The translations under genes were made by a program, and so were the position numbers. Shown here one piece after another: positions 53,832 through 64,000 of a stretch of 64,000 nt of DNA (position 1 is its first letter; each line of letters opens with the position of its first letter). The stretch lies in assembly GCA_902588315.1 (NCBI GenBank), contig CACIOP010000006.1, positions 1 to 64,000 on the forward strand, written 5' to 3'. Source of the stretch: an uncultured Pelagibacteraceae bacterium (GTDB taxonomy: Bacteria > Pseudomonadota > Alphaproteobacteria > Pelagibacterales > Pelagibacteraceae). The notes beneath the pieces were generated by a model, which ran no database searches, was not told the DNA's origin, and saw only the letters and a program-made list of their open reading frames with translations.

Positions 53832-55133
53832 ATGGGAATTAATTTAGCAAATTTTTTATCATCTCAATCAAAAAATACTAAAATGATTGATTTTCAAGAC
53901 CTTGATCATTTAGATGGTCTTTCAATTTCAGTTGTTTCTGCAAATTTATATAAAGATATCAGAGATGATTTAACAATGTTCTATTTCAGAGAAGGTGCGA
54001 ATTACGCTTCTGTTTATACTCAGTCAAAAATCGTATCTGAAAATATAAAATGGAATATTAACCAAAGACCAAAAAAAATATATTCTCTTATTGTAAATAC
54101 AAGAAATGCAAATGCTTTCACCGGAAGGCAAGGTTATGAAAGTTTAAAAAAAATAGCAGATTTAACAGCAAAACAATTAAATAAAAAACAAGAGGAGGAT
54201 GAGGATAATCCTAAGAAAATTTCTACAAAAAATATAATTTTTGGTTGCACTGGCACTATTGGAGAAATCTTTCCATGTGAAAAAATTTCTAAAAATATTC
54301 CAAATTTAATTAATAAAATTCGTTACACCCAAAATAAATTTATTTGGATGAAAGCAGCACTTGCAATCATGACCACAGATACGAAGCCAAAATTAGCTAT
54401 GGAGGAATGTAATATTGGAAGTGAAAAAGTAAAAATCTATGGAATAGCGAAAGGATCAGGAATGATATATCCAAATATGGCTACGACTCTTGCATATATA
54501 TTTACTGATGCAACCTTATCTAATGACATTTTAGGAAAGCTATTAAAAAAAAATATAACTAATACATTTAATGCTATTTCTTGTGACGGTGATACTAGTA
54601 CCAACGATATGGCAACTATTTTTGCAACTAATGAAGTAAAAAATTATCAAGTGAAAAATATAAATGAAAATAAAATTAAAAATTTTGACAAAGCTCTAAA
54701 TAATGTTCTTTTAAATCTAGCTAAAAGAGTTGTTTCAGATGGTGAAGGTGCATCAAAATTTATCTCAATAAATGTTAGCAAGTGTAAAAATGAGATAGAT
54801 GCAAAAAAAATTGCTTTTTCAGTCGCAAATTCTCCATTAGTAAAAACTGCAATTGCTGGAGAAGATCCAAATTGGGGACGAGTAATAATGGCAATTGGTA
54901 AAGCAGGACCTAAAATTAATCTAAATAAATTATCAATTAAGTTTGGAGATATAATAATTGTCGAAGGTGGAAAATTAAATCAAAGTTATGATGAAAAACA
55001 AACAGCAAATTATATGAAAAGTGAAAATATAGAAATTAATATTGAAACTTTTACGGGAAAGAAAAACTTCACAGCTTATACGATGGATTTAACGAAAAAA
55101 TATATTGAAATTAATGCAGATTATAGAAGTTAA
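53832..55133 (+). CDS. argJ: bifunctional ornithine acetyltransferase / N-acetylglutamate synthase
   Basis: Recycles acetyl from N-acetylornithine to glutamate in arginine synthesis. 433 aa, made as a precursor that cuts itself before a Thr: the site GSGMIYPNMATTLAY (about residues 211-225) is present. Other blocks: NTRNANAFTG, FGCTGTIGEIFP, SCDGDTSTNDMATIFA and GEDPNWGRVIMAIGKAG. With argB, argD and argF it gives four arginine-pathway genes in the window. Confidence 0.95.
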   Translation: MGINLANFLSSQSKNTKMIDFQDLDHLDGLSISVVSANLYKDIRDDLTMFYFREGANYASVYTQSKIVSENIKWNINQRPKKIYSLIVNTRNANAFTGRQGYESLKKIADLTAKQLNKKQEEDEDNPKKISTKNIIFGCTGTIGEIFPCEKISKNIPNLINKIRYTQNKFIWMKAALAIMTTDTKPKLAMEECNIGSEKVKIYGIAKGSGMIYPNMATTLAYIFTDATLSNDILGKLLKKNITNTFNAISCDGDTSTNDMATIFATNEVKNYQVKNINENKIKNFDKALNNVLLNLAKRVVSDGEGASKFISINVSKCKNEIDAKKIAFSVANSPLVKTAIAGEDPNWGRVIMAIGKAGPKINLNKLSIKFGDIIIVEGGKLNQSYDEKQTANYMKSENIEINIETFTGKKNFTAYTMDLTKKYIEINADYRS

Positions 55134-55171
55134 CTTGTTGAAAAATTTAAAAGTATAATTAATTAAGATTT

Positions 55172-55600
55172 ATGATCAAATATAAACTTTTTTGTAAAAA
55201 CTGTGATTTAAAATTTGACAGTTGGTTTGCATCTTCAAATGAATATGAAAGATTAAAAAAGAAAAAACTTTTAAATTGCCATAAGTGTAATTCATATAAA
55301 GTTGAAAAAACTATAATGGCTCCTCAATTAATTAATAGTAAATCAAAAACAGATAAAAAAATAAATTTTGAAAAATATAATAAAGTCAAAAAAACTATAA
55401 AAGATTACCAAAAATTTATTAAAGAAAATTTCAAATATGTTGGTGATAATTTTGCTTATGAGGCTAGATCAATTCATTATAATGGCAAAAAAAAATCAAA
55501 AGGTATTTATGGAAGTGCATCTAAGGAAGATTTAAAAGAATTAAAAGAAGAAGGTATAGACGCCCAGATGATTCCTTGGATAGATGAAAAAGAAAATTAG
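55172..55600 (+). CDS. DUF1178 family protein
   Basis: 142 aa. N-terminal zinc-ribbon-like start MIKYKLFCKNCDLKFDSWFAS (CxxC) with a second CxxC (NCHKC, about residues 36-40), a helical middle, and C-terminal FAYEARSIHYN...GIYGSASKEDLKELKEEGID, typical of DUF1178, a conserved alphaproteobacterial family of unknown role. Its stop and that of ubiG share the bases TTAG. Confidence 0.9.
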   Translation: MIKYKLFCKNCDLKFDSWFASSNEYERLKKKKLLNCHKCNSYKVEKTIMAPQLINSKSKTDKKINFEKYNKVKKTIKDYQKFIKENFKYVGDNFAYEARSIHYNGKKKSKGIYGSASKEDLKELKEEGIDAQMIPWIDEKEN

Positions 55601-56319
55601 TTTTTAATAAACTTTGCGATATAATTTACAGATAAATCTCTAGAAACACTCCATTCATTCTTTATAATATTAAAATTCATACCCTCTAATTTATTGAGAG
55701 ATAAATCATATTTCATTAAAATTTTTTCAAGATCCTCAGGTTTGACAAATTTTTCCCATTCGTGTGTTCCAATAGGTAACCACCTCAAAACATACTCTGC
55801 TCCAACAATTGCAAAAACATAAGATTTCAAAGTTTTATTTATTGTTGCAACAAACATCAGTCCATTTTTTTTCAAAAGTTTTGAGCATGACTTTAGAAAA
55901 AAATCTATATCTTTTACATGTTCAACAATTTCCATATTTAAAACGACATCAAACTTTTTTTCAATTTTAAGTTTTTCTGGTGATGAACATAAATAATTAA
56001 TTTTTAGCTTATTTTTTTTTGAATGAAGTTTTGCGATTTTTATATTTTTAACAGATGCATCAATACCTGTTACATTAGCACCCATTCTTGACATTGGTTC
56101 AGATAACAATCCTCCACCACATCCAATATCTAAAATTTTTATTCCTGATAAAGGTTTAGATTTATTTTTTAATTTGAAACTATTAATAATATTTTCCTTA
56201 ATATATTTTATTCTTATTGGATTGAATTTATGAAGTGGTTTGAATTTTCCTTCTGGATCCCACCATTCATCAGCTATTTTAGAAAATTTATCTATTTCTT
56301 TTTTATTTATGCTAGTCAT
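55597..56319 (-). CDS. ubiG: ubiquinone biosynthesis O-methyltransferase
   Basis: 240 aa SAM methyltransferase for both O-methylations of ubiquinone. Substrate-side EWWDPEGKFKPLHKFNPIRIKYI at the N-terminus is diagnostic of UbiG. SAM motifs: ILDIGCGGGLLSEPMSRMGANVTGID (about 64-89), NMEIVEHV, and LPIGTHEWEKFVKPEDLE further on. Starts 75 bases from divergent lysC. Confidence 0.95.
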   Translation of the reverse strand: MTSINKKEIDKFSKIADEWWDPEGKFKPLHKFNPIRIKYIKENIINSFKLKNKSKPLSGIKILDIGCGGGLLSEPMSRMGANVTGIDASVKNIKIAKLHSKKNKLKINYLCSSPEKLKIEKKFDVVLNMEIVEHVKDIDFFLKSCSKLLKKNGLMFVATINKTLKSYVFAIVGAEYVLRWLPIGTHEWEKFVKPEDLEKILMKYDLSLNKLEGMNFNIIKNEWSVSRDLSVNYIAKFIKN

Positions 56320-56331
56320 TGTGATAAATAG

Positions 56332-56359
56332 TTGACATAATAATTTAGATGTATTTTAT
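56332..56359 (+). promoter_or_regulatory. probable promoter of lysC operon
   Basis: A perfect -35 TTGACA (56332-56337), a 16-base spacer and TTTTAT (56354-56359) as a weak -10. The lysC ATG is 36 bases downstream. Lies in the 75-base ubiG/lysC divergent gap. Confidence 0.45.
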
Positions 56360-56394
56360 CCATTATTTATTAAATATTATTAATTAAAGCTAGC

Positions 56395-57606
56395 ATGAAA
56401 ACAGTCGTATTGAAATTTGGTGGTACATCTGTAGGAAGCATAGATAGAATAAAAAAAGTATGTAAAATAATTGCTTTTTACAAAAAGAAAAAAAACAAGG
56501 TATTAGTTGTTTCATCAGCAATGAGTGGTGTGACAAATGAATTGATAAATAAATCTAAACTGATTAGTAATAATTTTGATAGAGCAGAATACGATGCAAT
56601 AGTCTCAACTGGTGAACAGGTTTCATGTGCACTTATTGCAGGAAGATTAAAACATAATGGGTTTAAATCAAGATCTTGGACATCTTGGCAATTACCTATT
56701 TTAACAGATGGTCCTCATTCAAGTGCAAGAATTAGCTCTGTAGGCATTAAAGAACTGAATAAATATATTAAGTCAGGCGGTATACCCATAATCACTGGTT
56801 TTCAAGGTGTTAGCAGTGATTTCAGAATTACGACTATAGGAAGAAGTGGATCTGATGCAACAGCAATTATGCTTGCAAAATTTATTAAAGCTGATGAGTG
56901 CATCATTTATACTGATGTAGATGGAGTTTATACTACGGATCCAAGGCAATATAAAAGAGCAAAAAAAATTAAAAAAATATTTTATGATGAGATGCTGGAA
57001 ATGGCTTCACTTGGCTCAAAAGTAATGCAGCCTACATCAGTCCAGGATGCAAAACTAAACAAGCTTGATATCAAAGTAAAATCATCTTTTGTTTCAAAAA
57101 GCGGAACCTTGATAACAGGTTCTAAAAAGATTTTTAGTAATCAAATTATAACTGGAATTTCATCAACTAAAAATGATGCTAAAATTACAATTGTGGGAGT
57201 GAAAGACAGACCTGGAGTAGCAGCATCAATTTTTAGACCATTATCTAAAAATTTAATTAATGTTGATATGGTTGTTCAAAATATCTCTCAAAATGGAAAA
57301 GAAACAGATTTAACATTTACAATTAAGTCTGAGGATTTGAAAAAAACTCAGAAATTAATAAAAAAAAATAAATCAATATCATATAGAAAATTGTCTTATG
57401 ATAAAGATTTATCAAAAGTTTCTATCATTGGAGTAGGAATGATAACTACACCTGGAATAACCTATAGGATGTTTCAAGCATTAGCTTCAAAAAAAATAAA
57501 TATTCTTGTTATATCTACTTCTGAAATAAAAATTTCAGTACTTATTTCCTCTAAGAGTGTTAAAAAAGCTGTAGCTGTCTTACACAGAGAATTTAAACTA
57601 GATTAA
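56395..57606 (+). CDS. lysC: aspartate kinase
   Basis: First step of the lysine/threonine/methionine branch. 403 aa. Kinase core: [15 protein letters not shown] (KFGGTS, residues 6-11), [34 protein letters not shown] and [14 protein letters not shown]. Two C-terminal ACT domains (about 260-330 and 340-403) bind the feedback amino acid. First gene of lysC-ispG-prfA-prmC-DUF4167. Confidence 0.96.
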   Translation: MKTVVLKFGGTSVGSIDRIKKVCKIIAFYKKKKNKVLVVSSAMSGVTNELINKSKLISNNFDRAEYDAIVSTGEQVSCALIAGRLKHNGFKSRSWTSWQLPILTDGPHSSARISSVGIKELNKYIKSGGIPIITGFQGVSSDFRITTIGRSGSDATAIMLAKFIKADECIIYTDVDGVYTTDPRQYKRAKKIKKIFYDEMLEMASLGSKVMQPTSVQDAKLNKLDIKVKSSFVSKSGTLITGSKKIFSNQIITGISSTKNDAKITIVGVKDRPGVAASIFRPLSKNLINVDMVVQNISQNGKETDLTFTIKSEDLKKTQKLIKKNKSISYRKLSYDKDLSKVSIIGVGMITTPGITYRMFQALASKKINILVISTSEIKISVLISSKSVKKAVAVLHREFKLD

Positions 57607-57610
57607 TGTT

Positions 57611-58708
57611 ATGAGCCTTAGGCCTTTTAGAAATATTCATAGAAAAAAAACTAAAGTAATTAATGTAGGTGCTGTAAAAATTGGAGGAGATAATCCAATT
57701 TCAGTTCAATCTATGACTAATACATTAACAACCAATGTATCAGCTACAATAAAGCAGATACAAGAAATTTACGAGGAAGGTGCTGATATTGTAAGGGTGT
57801 CCTGTCCAGATAAAGACTCTTCAAAAGCGTTAAAAGAAATTACTAAAAATGTTCAAATACCAATAATTGCAGATATTCATTTTCATTATAAAAGAGCTAT
57901 TGAAGCTGCAGAGAATGGTGCAAAGTGTTTGAGAATTAATCCTGGTAATATTGGTGATAAGGAAAAAATACATGATGTGCTCAAGGCTGCAAAAGATAAT
58001 GATTGCTCTATTAGGGTAGGTGTAAACGCTGGATCTTTAGAAAAAGATATATTGGAAAAATATAAAGAACCATGTCCAGAGGCATTAGTAGAGAGTGCAT
58101 TAAGAAATATAAAAATTTTAGAGGATCAAAATTTTTTCAATTTTAAAGTAAGTGTAAAATCATCAGACGTATTTTTATCTATTGCTGCATACAAGCAGCT
58201 TTCAAAATCAATGGACTATCCATTGCATTTAGGAATCACTGAGGCAGGAAGCTTTATAACAGGAAGCGTTAAATCATCGATAGGTCTGGGTTCACTTCTT
58301 CTAGATGGTATTGGCGATACAATTAGAGTTTCTTTGTCTGATGATCCTGTAAAAGAAGTTAAAATTGGAAATGAAATTTTAAAATCTTTAGGATTGAGAA
58401 ATAGAGGTGTAAAAATAATATCTTGTCCATCGTGTGCAAGACAAGCGTTTCATGTAATTGATACAGTAAAAATATTAGAGGAAAAATTATCTCACATTAA
58501 AACCCCAATAACCTTGTCTATAATAGGTTGTGTTGTAAATGGTCCAGGCGAAGCTGCTATGACAGATATTGGTATAACTGGTGGTGGCAAAGGAAATAAT
58601 ATGCTTTATTTGTCAGGTGTTCAGAGCGAAAAAGTTCCAACAGCAGAAATTATAAATAAAGTAGTTTCAGAAGTTGAAAAAAAAGCTGCTGAGATAGAAA
58701 AAAAGTAA
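57611..58708 (+). CDS. ispG: 4-hydroxy-3-methylbut-2-en-1-yl diphosphate synthase
   Basis: 4Fe-4S enzyme of the non-mevalonate isoprenoid pathway (ispG/gcpE). 365 aa. TIM-barrel start with [36 protein letters not shown] and [10 protein letters not shown]; cluster ligands in [10 protein letters not shown] (two Cys) and [10 protein letters not shown] (third Cys), with the conserved NGPGE. It begins 4 bases after the lysC stop. Confidence 0.96.
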   Translation: MSLRPFRNIHRKKTKVINVGAVKIGGDNPISVQSMTNTLTTNVSATIKQIQEIYEEGADIVRVSCPDKDSSKALKEITKNVQIPIIADIHFHYKRAIEAAENGAKCLRINPGNIGDKEKIHDVLKAAKDNDCSIRVGVNAGSLEKDILEKYKEPCPEALVESALRNIKILEDQNFFNFKVSVKSSDVFLSIAAYKQLSKSMDYPLHLGITEAGSFITGSVKSSIGLGSLLLDGIGDTIRVSLSDDPVKEVKIGNEILKSLGLRNRGVKIISCPSCARQAFHVIDTVKILEEKLSHIKTPITLSIIGCVVNGPGEAAMTDIGITGGGKGNNMLYLSGVQSEKVPTAEIINKVVSEVEKKAAEIEKK

Positions 58709-58712
58709 AAAC

Positions 58713-59786
58713 ATGATTCCAGTAAAAACAATAGAAGAATTAATTGTAAAGCATTCAGACCTAGAAAAAGAGCTATCTTCAGGAGAAGTAGACAAAAAAC
58801 TTTTTGCTGAGAAATCTAAAGAGTATTCAGATCTTAATGAAATTGTAGATATTGCAAAAAAATATATTTCCTTTGAAAAAGATAAAAAAGATTTGCTAAA
58901 AATTTTAGAGGACCAATTGTCTGACGATGAATTAAAAAAAATGGCAGAGATTGAACTTAGAGATTTAAACTCTGAATATGAAATTAATGAAAAAAAATTA
59001 AAATTATTTTTACTTCCAAAAGATGAAGCAGATAAAAAAAATGCAATAATTGAAATAAGAGCGGGAACAGGGGGATTAGAAGCAAGTTTATTTGCGTCAG
59101 ATTTATTTAAAATGTATGAAAAGGTTAGTCATAAAAAAAAATGGTCTTTAGAATTAATTTCAATATCAAGAAGTGATGCAGGAGGGTTAAAAGAGGTAAT
59201 AGCCTCTATAAAAGGTAGTAATATTTATTCAACTCTGAAATATGAAAGTGGTGTTCATCGAGTACAAAGAGTTCCAGATACTGAAACCCAAGGAAGAGTC
59301 CACACATCAGCAGCAACCGTTGCTGTTTTGCCAGAAGCAGAAGAAGTAGATTTAAAAATAAACGATACTGATTTAAGAATTGACGTTTTTAGAGCTGGAG
59401 GACCTGGTGGACAATCTGTAAATACAACAGATAGCGCTGTAAGAATTACTCATATTCCAACAGGCTTGTCTGTATCTCAACAAGATGAAAAATCACAACA
59501 TAAGAATAAAGCAAAAGGTATGAAAATTTTGAGAGCTCGTCTCTACGAACTTGAAAGATCAAGAATAGATCAAGAAAGATCACATGATCGTAAGACAAAA
59601 ATTGGTACTGGAGATAGATCTGAAAGAATAAGAACTTACAATTTTCCTCAAGGCAGAGTTACAGACCATAGAATAAATCTAACACTTCATAAATTAAATG
59701 AATTTTTAGAAGGAGAAGCTTTTGATGAGATGGTTGAATCTTTAACATTGCAAGCACAAGAGGAGAGCCTAAGCAACTTAAACTAA
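58713..59786 (+). CDS. prfA: peptide chain release factor 1
   Basis: Stops translation at UAA/UAG. 357 aa. Stop-codon recognition segment [18 protein letters not shown] (PxT form PDT) and the catalytic [19 protein letters not shown] with GGQ near residue 231. RF1 rather than RF2 is shown by the PxT tripeptide. Followed after 3 bases by prmC, whose product methylates the GGQ glutamine. Confidence 0.97.
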   Translation: MIPVKTIEELIVKHSDLEKELSSGEVDKKLFAEKSKEYSDLNEIVDIAKKYISFEKDKKDLLKILEDQLSDDELKKMAEIELRDLNSEYEINEKKLKLFLLPKDEADKKNAIIEIRAGTGGLEASLFASDLFKMYEKVSHKKKWSLELISISRSDAGGLKEVIASIKGSNIYSTLKYESGVHRVQRVPDTETQGRVHTSAATVAVLPEAEEVDLKINDTDLRIDVFRAGGPGGQSVNTTDSAVRITHIPTGLSVSQQDEKSQHKNKAKGMKILRARLYELERSRIDQERSHDRKTKIGTGDRSERIRTYNFPQGRVTDHRINLTLHKLNEFLEGEAFDEMVESLTLQAQEESLSNLN

Positions 59787-59789
59787 AAT

Positions 59790-60632
59790 ATGAATATTGA
59801 CTTAGCTATAAAAAATGGTTCAGATATTTTAAAAAATAAACTTATACCTAATCCTCAATTAGATTCTGAAATTTTAATGGCAACAACTATAAATAGCGAT
59901 AGAAAATATGCTTTGTTAAATTCTAATAATCTTCTTGAAAAAAAAGATTTAAATAAGTTTTTTAATTTAGTTAAACAAAGATCTTTGGGTGAACCAATTG
60001 CCTATTTGACTAATAAAAAGTATTTTTGGAACTCAGAGTTTTATATTACAAATGATACATTAATACCTCGCCCTGACACGGAGTTAGTAGTTGAAAATAT
60101 TTTAAATTTAACTAAACAAAAAAATAAGATTAATATTTTAGATATAGGTATCGGCTCTGGATGCATTCTTGTGTCAATATTGAAAGAGAGAGAAAATTTT
60201 TTTGGAACAGGTATAGATATAAGTAAAAAATGTTTAAAAATAAGTAAAATTAATGCTGATAATCTTGGAGTTGGTACCAGATTAAAATTATATAAATCAG
60301 ATATTGACAAATTCAATTTAGGTAAATATGATTTAATTGTTTCTAATCCTCCTTATATTAAAAAGTTAAAATTAAAATATTTGGAAAAAGATGTTGTTGA
60401 GTTTGAGCCAAAACTAGCACTGAATGGTGGATTGGATGGTTTATCAGTAATAAGAAAGGTAATTAAAAAATCTTCTCAACTGATAAAAAAAAATGGCAAG
60501 TTTATTTTAGAGATCGGATTTGATCAAAAAAATAAGGTTATTAATTTATTAAAAAAAGAAGGATTTTATATAAATAGTGCTCAACTGGATCTTGCTAAAA
60601 ATGATAGGTGTATTGTTAGTACAAAAATATAA
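59790..60632 (+). CDS. prmC: release factor glutamine methyltransferase
   Basis: 280 aa SAM methyltransferase that modifies the GGQ glutamine of release factors. N-terminal helical domain with GEPIAYLTNKKYFWNSEFYITNDTLIPRPDTE, SAM loop ILDIGIGSGCILVSIL, and the catalytic SNPPYI motif (about residues 184-189). Directly after prfA, its substrate's gene. Confidence 0.96.
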   Translation: MNIDLAIKNGSDILKNKLIPNPQLDSEILMATTINSDRKYALLNSNNLLEKKDLNKFFNLVKQRSLGEPIAYLTNKKYFWNSEFYITNDTLIPRPDTELVVENILNLTKQKNKINILDIGIGSGCILVSILKERENFFGTGIDISKKCLKISKINADNLGVGTRLKLYKSDIDKFNLGKYDLIVSNPPYIKKLKLKYLEKDVVEFEPKLALNGGLDGLSVIRKVIKKSSQLIKKNGKFILEIGFDQKNKVINLLKKEGFYINSAQLDLAKNDRCIVSTKI

Positions 60633-60644
60633 TTAATAAAAATT

Positions 60645-61097
60645 ATGGTAACATTTAGAAATAATAATAACAGCAATAGAAGAAGTGGATTTAGAAGAAA
60701 TGGAAGGAATTTTAAAAATAATGGTGAAAATTCTAAATTTAGTTCTAATTTTTCAAATAATGAAAATTTTAAGAGAAAATCTCCAGGAAGAAACAACCAT
60801 AACGCTCCAAAGTTAATAGAAAAATATAATGATTTAGCTAGAGAAGCCTTATCAAATGGTGACAAAATTTTATCTGAGAATTATCTACAGCATGCAGATC
60901 ATTTCACTAGAATACTAAATGAAAAAGAGAGTTTTAGAAGAGAAAAATTTATTGAAAGTAGAAACAAAAATAATTCTGATGAGACTGATGAAAATTTTGA
61001 GAATTTAGAACAAAATTCTGATGATAACTTAACGGATAAAACAAACGAGAATACTGAAGTTAAAGAAAGTATTAAAACACACGCAGAAATTATTTAA
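60645..61097 (+). CDS. DUF4167 family protein
   Basis: 150 aa. An Asn/Arg-rich low-complexity start (many NNN, RR and GR runs up to about residue 50), then the conserved helical block LIEKYNDLAREALSNGDKILSENYLQHADHFTRIL characteristic of DUF4167, and an acidic Asn/Glu tail. The basic start suggests RNA binding, but the role is unknown. Located after prmC as in other alphaproteobacteria. Stop shared with the convergent M23 gene (TTAA). Confidence 0.85.
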   Translation: MVTFRNNNNSNRRSGFRRNGRNFKNNGENSKFSSNFSNNENFKRKSPGRNNHNAPKLIEKYNDLAREALSNGDKILSENYLQHADHFTRILNEKESFRREKFIESRNKNNSDETDENFENLEQNSDDNLTDKTNENTEVKESIKTHAEII

Positions 61098-62386
61098 TTT
61101 ATACCAAGTATTTTTTCTGATTTAAGAACATCTAACTTTATTTTTTTTGTCTCAAACAATTTTCTTTCCTTATTTTTTAAAATTTTACCCGAAGGAAGCT
61201 TTAGTGTTTGTGAATTAATTTTTTTTCCATTTACAATAACTTCATAATGCAAATGTGGACCAGTAGATTTTCCTGTTGAACCAACATAACCAATAGTTTG
61301 TCCTTGTTTAACCCTTACTCCAGGTTTAATTCCTCTAGCAAATTTAGACATATGTGCATAAACTGTTTGATAGGTAGAATTATGTTTAATCTTTACACAA
61401 TTACCACCACCACCACACCATCCCGCTTTTTTAATTATTCCATCCCCTGATGCCATTATTGGAGTGCCCATAGGGGCTGCAAAGTCTGTTCCTCTATGCA
61501 TTTTATTAAATCCATCTATTGGATGCTTTCTCATTCCAAATGGAGATGAAAGTCTTGCACCATTTATAGGTGTTTTCATCAACGCTTTTTTAACACTTTT
61601 ACCATTTTTATCATAATGACCTTCACTTCCTTCTTTGTCAAAATAGTATAATGAATTATCTTGACCACTTAATTTTAAATTTGCAAAAAGTATTTCTCCA
61701 GTTTCAACAATTTCTTTTTTATCATTTAAGAATAATTCATACATTATTTGGAACTTGTCTTGTTTTCTTATATCTCTTTGAAAATCAACTTGAAAACCAT
61801 AAATTCGTGCAAACTCTACAATTATATTAGATGGGATTTTTTGATTATATGCTGATGAGTATAAACTTTTTTGAATAATATTTTCTTTATAAGCAATTAT
61901 TTTATTTAATTTTATAGATAAAATTTCTTCATTGAATAAGTCTTTTTCTTTATTTCTTTTTAGTTTTACTTTTTGAGTATTTGAAATTTGAAAAGTAAAT
62001 TCTTCAATTTTATTGTTAGTTTTATCTAAACTAAATTCAATTATTTGTTTGGTGTTGAGTTTATTAATATTAATTTGATTTTTAAGAGAATTTTTTATCT
62101 TGATAATTTCTTTTTTTTCTATTGAATAGTTTTCTAAAATTTTATCAAATGTTTCACCAGATTCAACTTTGTGTTTTACATTCTTATATTTAGGTTCAAG
62201 ATTTTCTACAATGTAATTTAGAGTTTTTTTTAAATATATATTTTCAATAAATTTGTCGTGAGTCTGGTTAATTTTCTTTTTTGAGTAATTAAAATAAACT
62301 GTAAAAAATACTGTAATTAAGATTAAAGAGATCAGAGCAGTAAGCTCTAGATTTCTCTTAATTTTTAATTTTAAATTTTTAAACAT
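61094..62386 (-). CDS. M23-family peptidoglycan endopeptidase, membrane-anchored
   Basis: 430 aa. N-terminal membrane span (about residues 15-32), an OapA/LysM-like segment HKVESGETFDKILENY, a long periplasmic linker, and a LytM domain with MHRGTDFAAPMGTPIMASGDG (zinc ligands His and Asp), VYAHMSKF and GPHLHYEVIVNG (HLH ligand motif). Zinc ligands and catalytic His are intact, so an active DD-endopeptidase is expected. It carries an unusual CGGGGNC loop between the metal motifs. Confidence 0.93.
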   Translation of the reverse strand: MFKNLKLKIKRNLELTALISLILITVFFTVYFNYSKKKINQTHDKFIENIYLKKTLNYIVENLEPKYKNVKHKVESGETFDKILENYSIEKKEIIKIKNSLKNQININKLNTKQIIEFSLDKTNNKIEEFTFQISNTQKVKLKRNKEKDLFNEEILSIKLNKIIAYKENIIQKSLYSSAYNQKIPSNIIVEFARIYGFQVDFQRDIRKQDKFQIMYELFLNDKKEIVETGEILFANLKLSGQDNSLYYFDKEGSEGHYDKNGKSVKKALMKTPINGARLSSPFGMRKHPIDGFNKMHRGTDFAAPMGTPIMASGDGIIKKAGWCGGGGNCVKIKHNSTYQTVYAHMSKFARGIKPGVRVKQGQTIGYVGSTGKSTGPHLHYEVIVNGKKINSQTLKLPSGKILKNKERKLFETKKIKLDVLKSEKILGIN

Positions 62387-62407
62387 TTAAACTTAAATAA
62401 CTTTCAA

Positions 62408-62436
62408 TTATTAGTTTAGACCCTCTTAAAAATCAA
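62408..62436 (-). promoter_or_regulatory. probable promoter of the M23 peptidase gene
   Basis: On the minus strand TTGATT (62436-62431), a 17-base spacer and TAATAA (62413-62408). It ends 22 bases before the ATG at 62386. Consensus match only. Confidence 0.35.
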
Positions 62437-62488
62437 AAAAAACCCTATAAATTCCATGATTTTTGTTCTTTTTTTTATTCTTAAATGC

Positions 62489-62516
62489 TTGATTTCCTAA
62501 AATTTTAGCCTATAAG
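62489..62516 (+). promoter_or_regulatory. probable rRNA operon promoter
   Basis: TTGATT (62489-62494), a 16-base spacer and TATAAG (62511-62516), giving a leader of about 200 bases before the 16S gene. The gap 62387-62722 has no coding frame I can support. It also holds a 6-base inverted repeat, ATTGTT-CA-AACAAT (62540-62553), that could be an operator. Confidence 0.4.
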
Positions 62517-62620
62517 CACTGAACTTTCTCAATAAAACTATTGTTCAAACAATAAATAAATGAGGATTATTGGGCTTTTTAGTTCAATTAGCTATTTGAA
62601 ATTGTTAAAATTTAAGAAGA

Positions 62621-62699
62621 GAAGTGTGGACGGTTAAGGTTACCAAAATTTGTCGTACACACTTCAACATCATATAAATTTTATTCTTAGAATTTATAT
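62621..62699 (+). other. rRNA leader hairpins upstream of 16S
   Basis: Two inverted repeats: GAAGTGTG (62621-62628) with CACACTTC (62658-62665), extended by ACG/CGT after one mismatch; and a perfect 9-base pair, ATATAAATT (62672-62680) with AATTTATAT (62691-62699). They lie just before mature 16S and probably form leader structures that guide folding or RNase III processing. Confidence 0.5.
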
Positions 62700-62722
62700 G
62701 GAAGCTAGTGTGCGCCGTTTTT

Positions 62723-64000
<1,278 letters not shown>

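Noticed and set aside
58713-59786. PDT instead of PAT/PVT in release factor 1
   Set aside because: PxT is the RF1 recognition rule, and I recall PDT in other alphaproteobacteria, so it is not a sign of altered stop-codon use.

Overview
The window is a gene-dense, very AT-rich stretch (roughly 70 % A+T by eye) of a free-living alphaproteobacterium. Everything points to SAR11 (Pelagibacterales, 'Candidatus Pelagibacter'-like). The proteins are short and rich in Lys, Ile and Asn, and genes abut or overlap almost everywhere. Alphaproteobacterial markers include GcrA, DUF2948 between murA and hisD, DUF1178, DUF4167 after prmC, a complex-I NDUFA9-like protein, and a tRNA-His with A73. A tandem glycine riboswitch sits on malate synthase, as published for Pelagibacter. 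The 16S rRNA gene runs off the right edge. Assignments come from reading motifs; no database search was possible.

Layout. (1) 1-1.6 kb: aroB (cut by the left edge) and aroK on the minus strand. (2) 1.6-5.8 kb, plus: a small membrane protein, a large secreted helical protein, then def-fmt-truA. (3) 5.7-13.1 kb, minus, one probable operon read rpmH-rnpA-yidD-yidC-argB-HAD-dapD-dapE-HDAC-like-SET. (4) 13.2-26.6 kb, mostly plus: a VTT membrane protein, tRNA-Thr (minus), two tiny basic proteins, dcd-murA-DUF2948-hisD-infA-tRNA-Phe, a cold-shock gene with the window's one clear terminator, tRNA-His-hisS-hisZ-sulfotransferase-hisG, then rmuC, an MGME1-like exonuclease, an exonuclease I-like gene and a thioredoxin. 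(5) 26.6-39.0 kb, minus: a 12.4-kb chain of 14 tightly packed genes, rnd-kdsD-lptC-lptB-aroA-cmk-rpsA-ihfB-pyrF-trpF-trpB-trpA-accD-folC. (6) 39-47.7 kb: NDUFA9-like, gcrA, argD-argF, a cytochrome c, kdsB-pheA, SRP RNA-dnaX-ybaB-recR. (7) 47.7-62.4 kb: glcB with its glycine riboswitch, accA, secA, argJ, DUF1178, ubiG, lysC-ispG-prfA-prmC-DUF4167 and an M23 peptidase. (8) 62.4 kb to the end: rRNA promoter, leader and 16S rRNA.

Most genes serve core biosynthesis: aromatic amino acids (aroB, aroK, aroA, pheA, trpFBA), arginine (argB, argD, argF, argJ), lysine/peptidoglycan (lysC, dapD, dapE, murA), histidine (hisZ, hisG, hisD), fatty acids (accA, accD), folate, pyrimidines, isoprenoids, ubiquinone and Kdo/LPS. 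Translation, secretion and DNA repair make up most of the rest.

Points most worth a second look: a tryptophan synthase in which both subunits have lost known catalytic and inter-subunit residues together; an exonuclease closely resembling mitochondrial MGME1; a SET-domain methyltransferase beside an HDAC-family deacetylase; a riboswitch whose closing helix reaches a possible glcB start codon; a cytidylate kinase without its P-loop lysine; AccA with a C-terminal membrane segment; tRNAs with non-canonical T-loops; hisS starting four bases after tRNA-His; and convergent genes that share palindromic stop codons.
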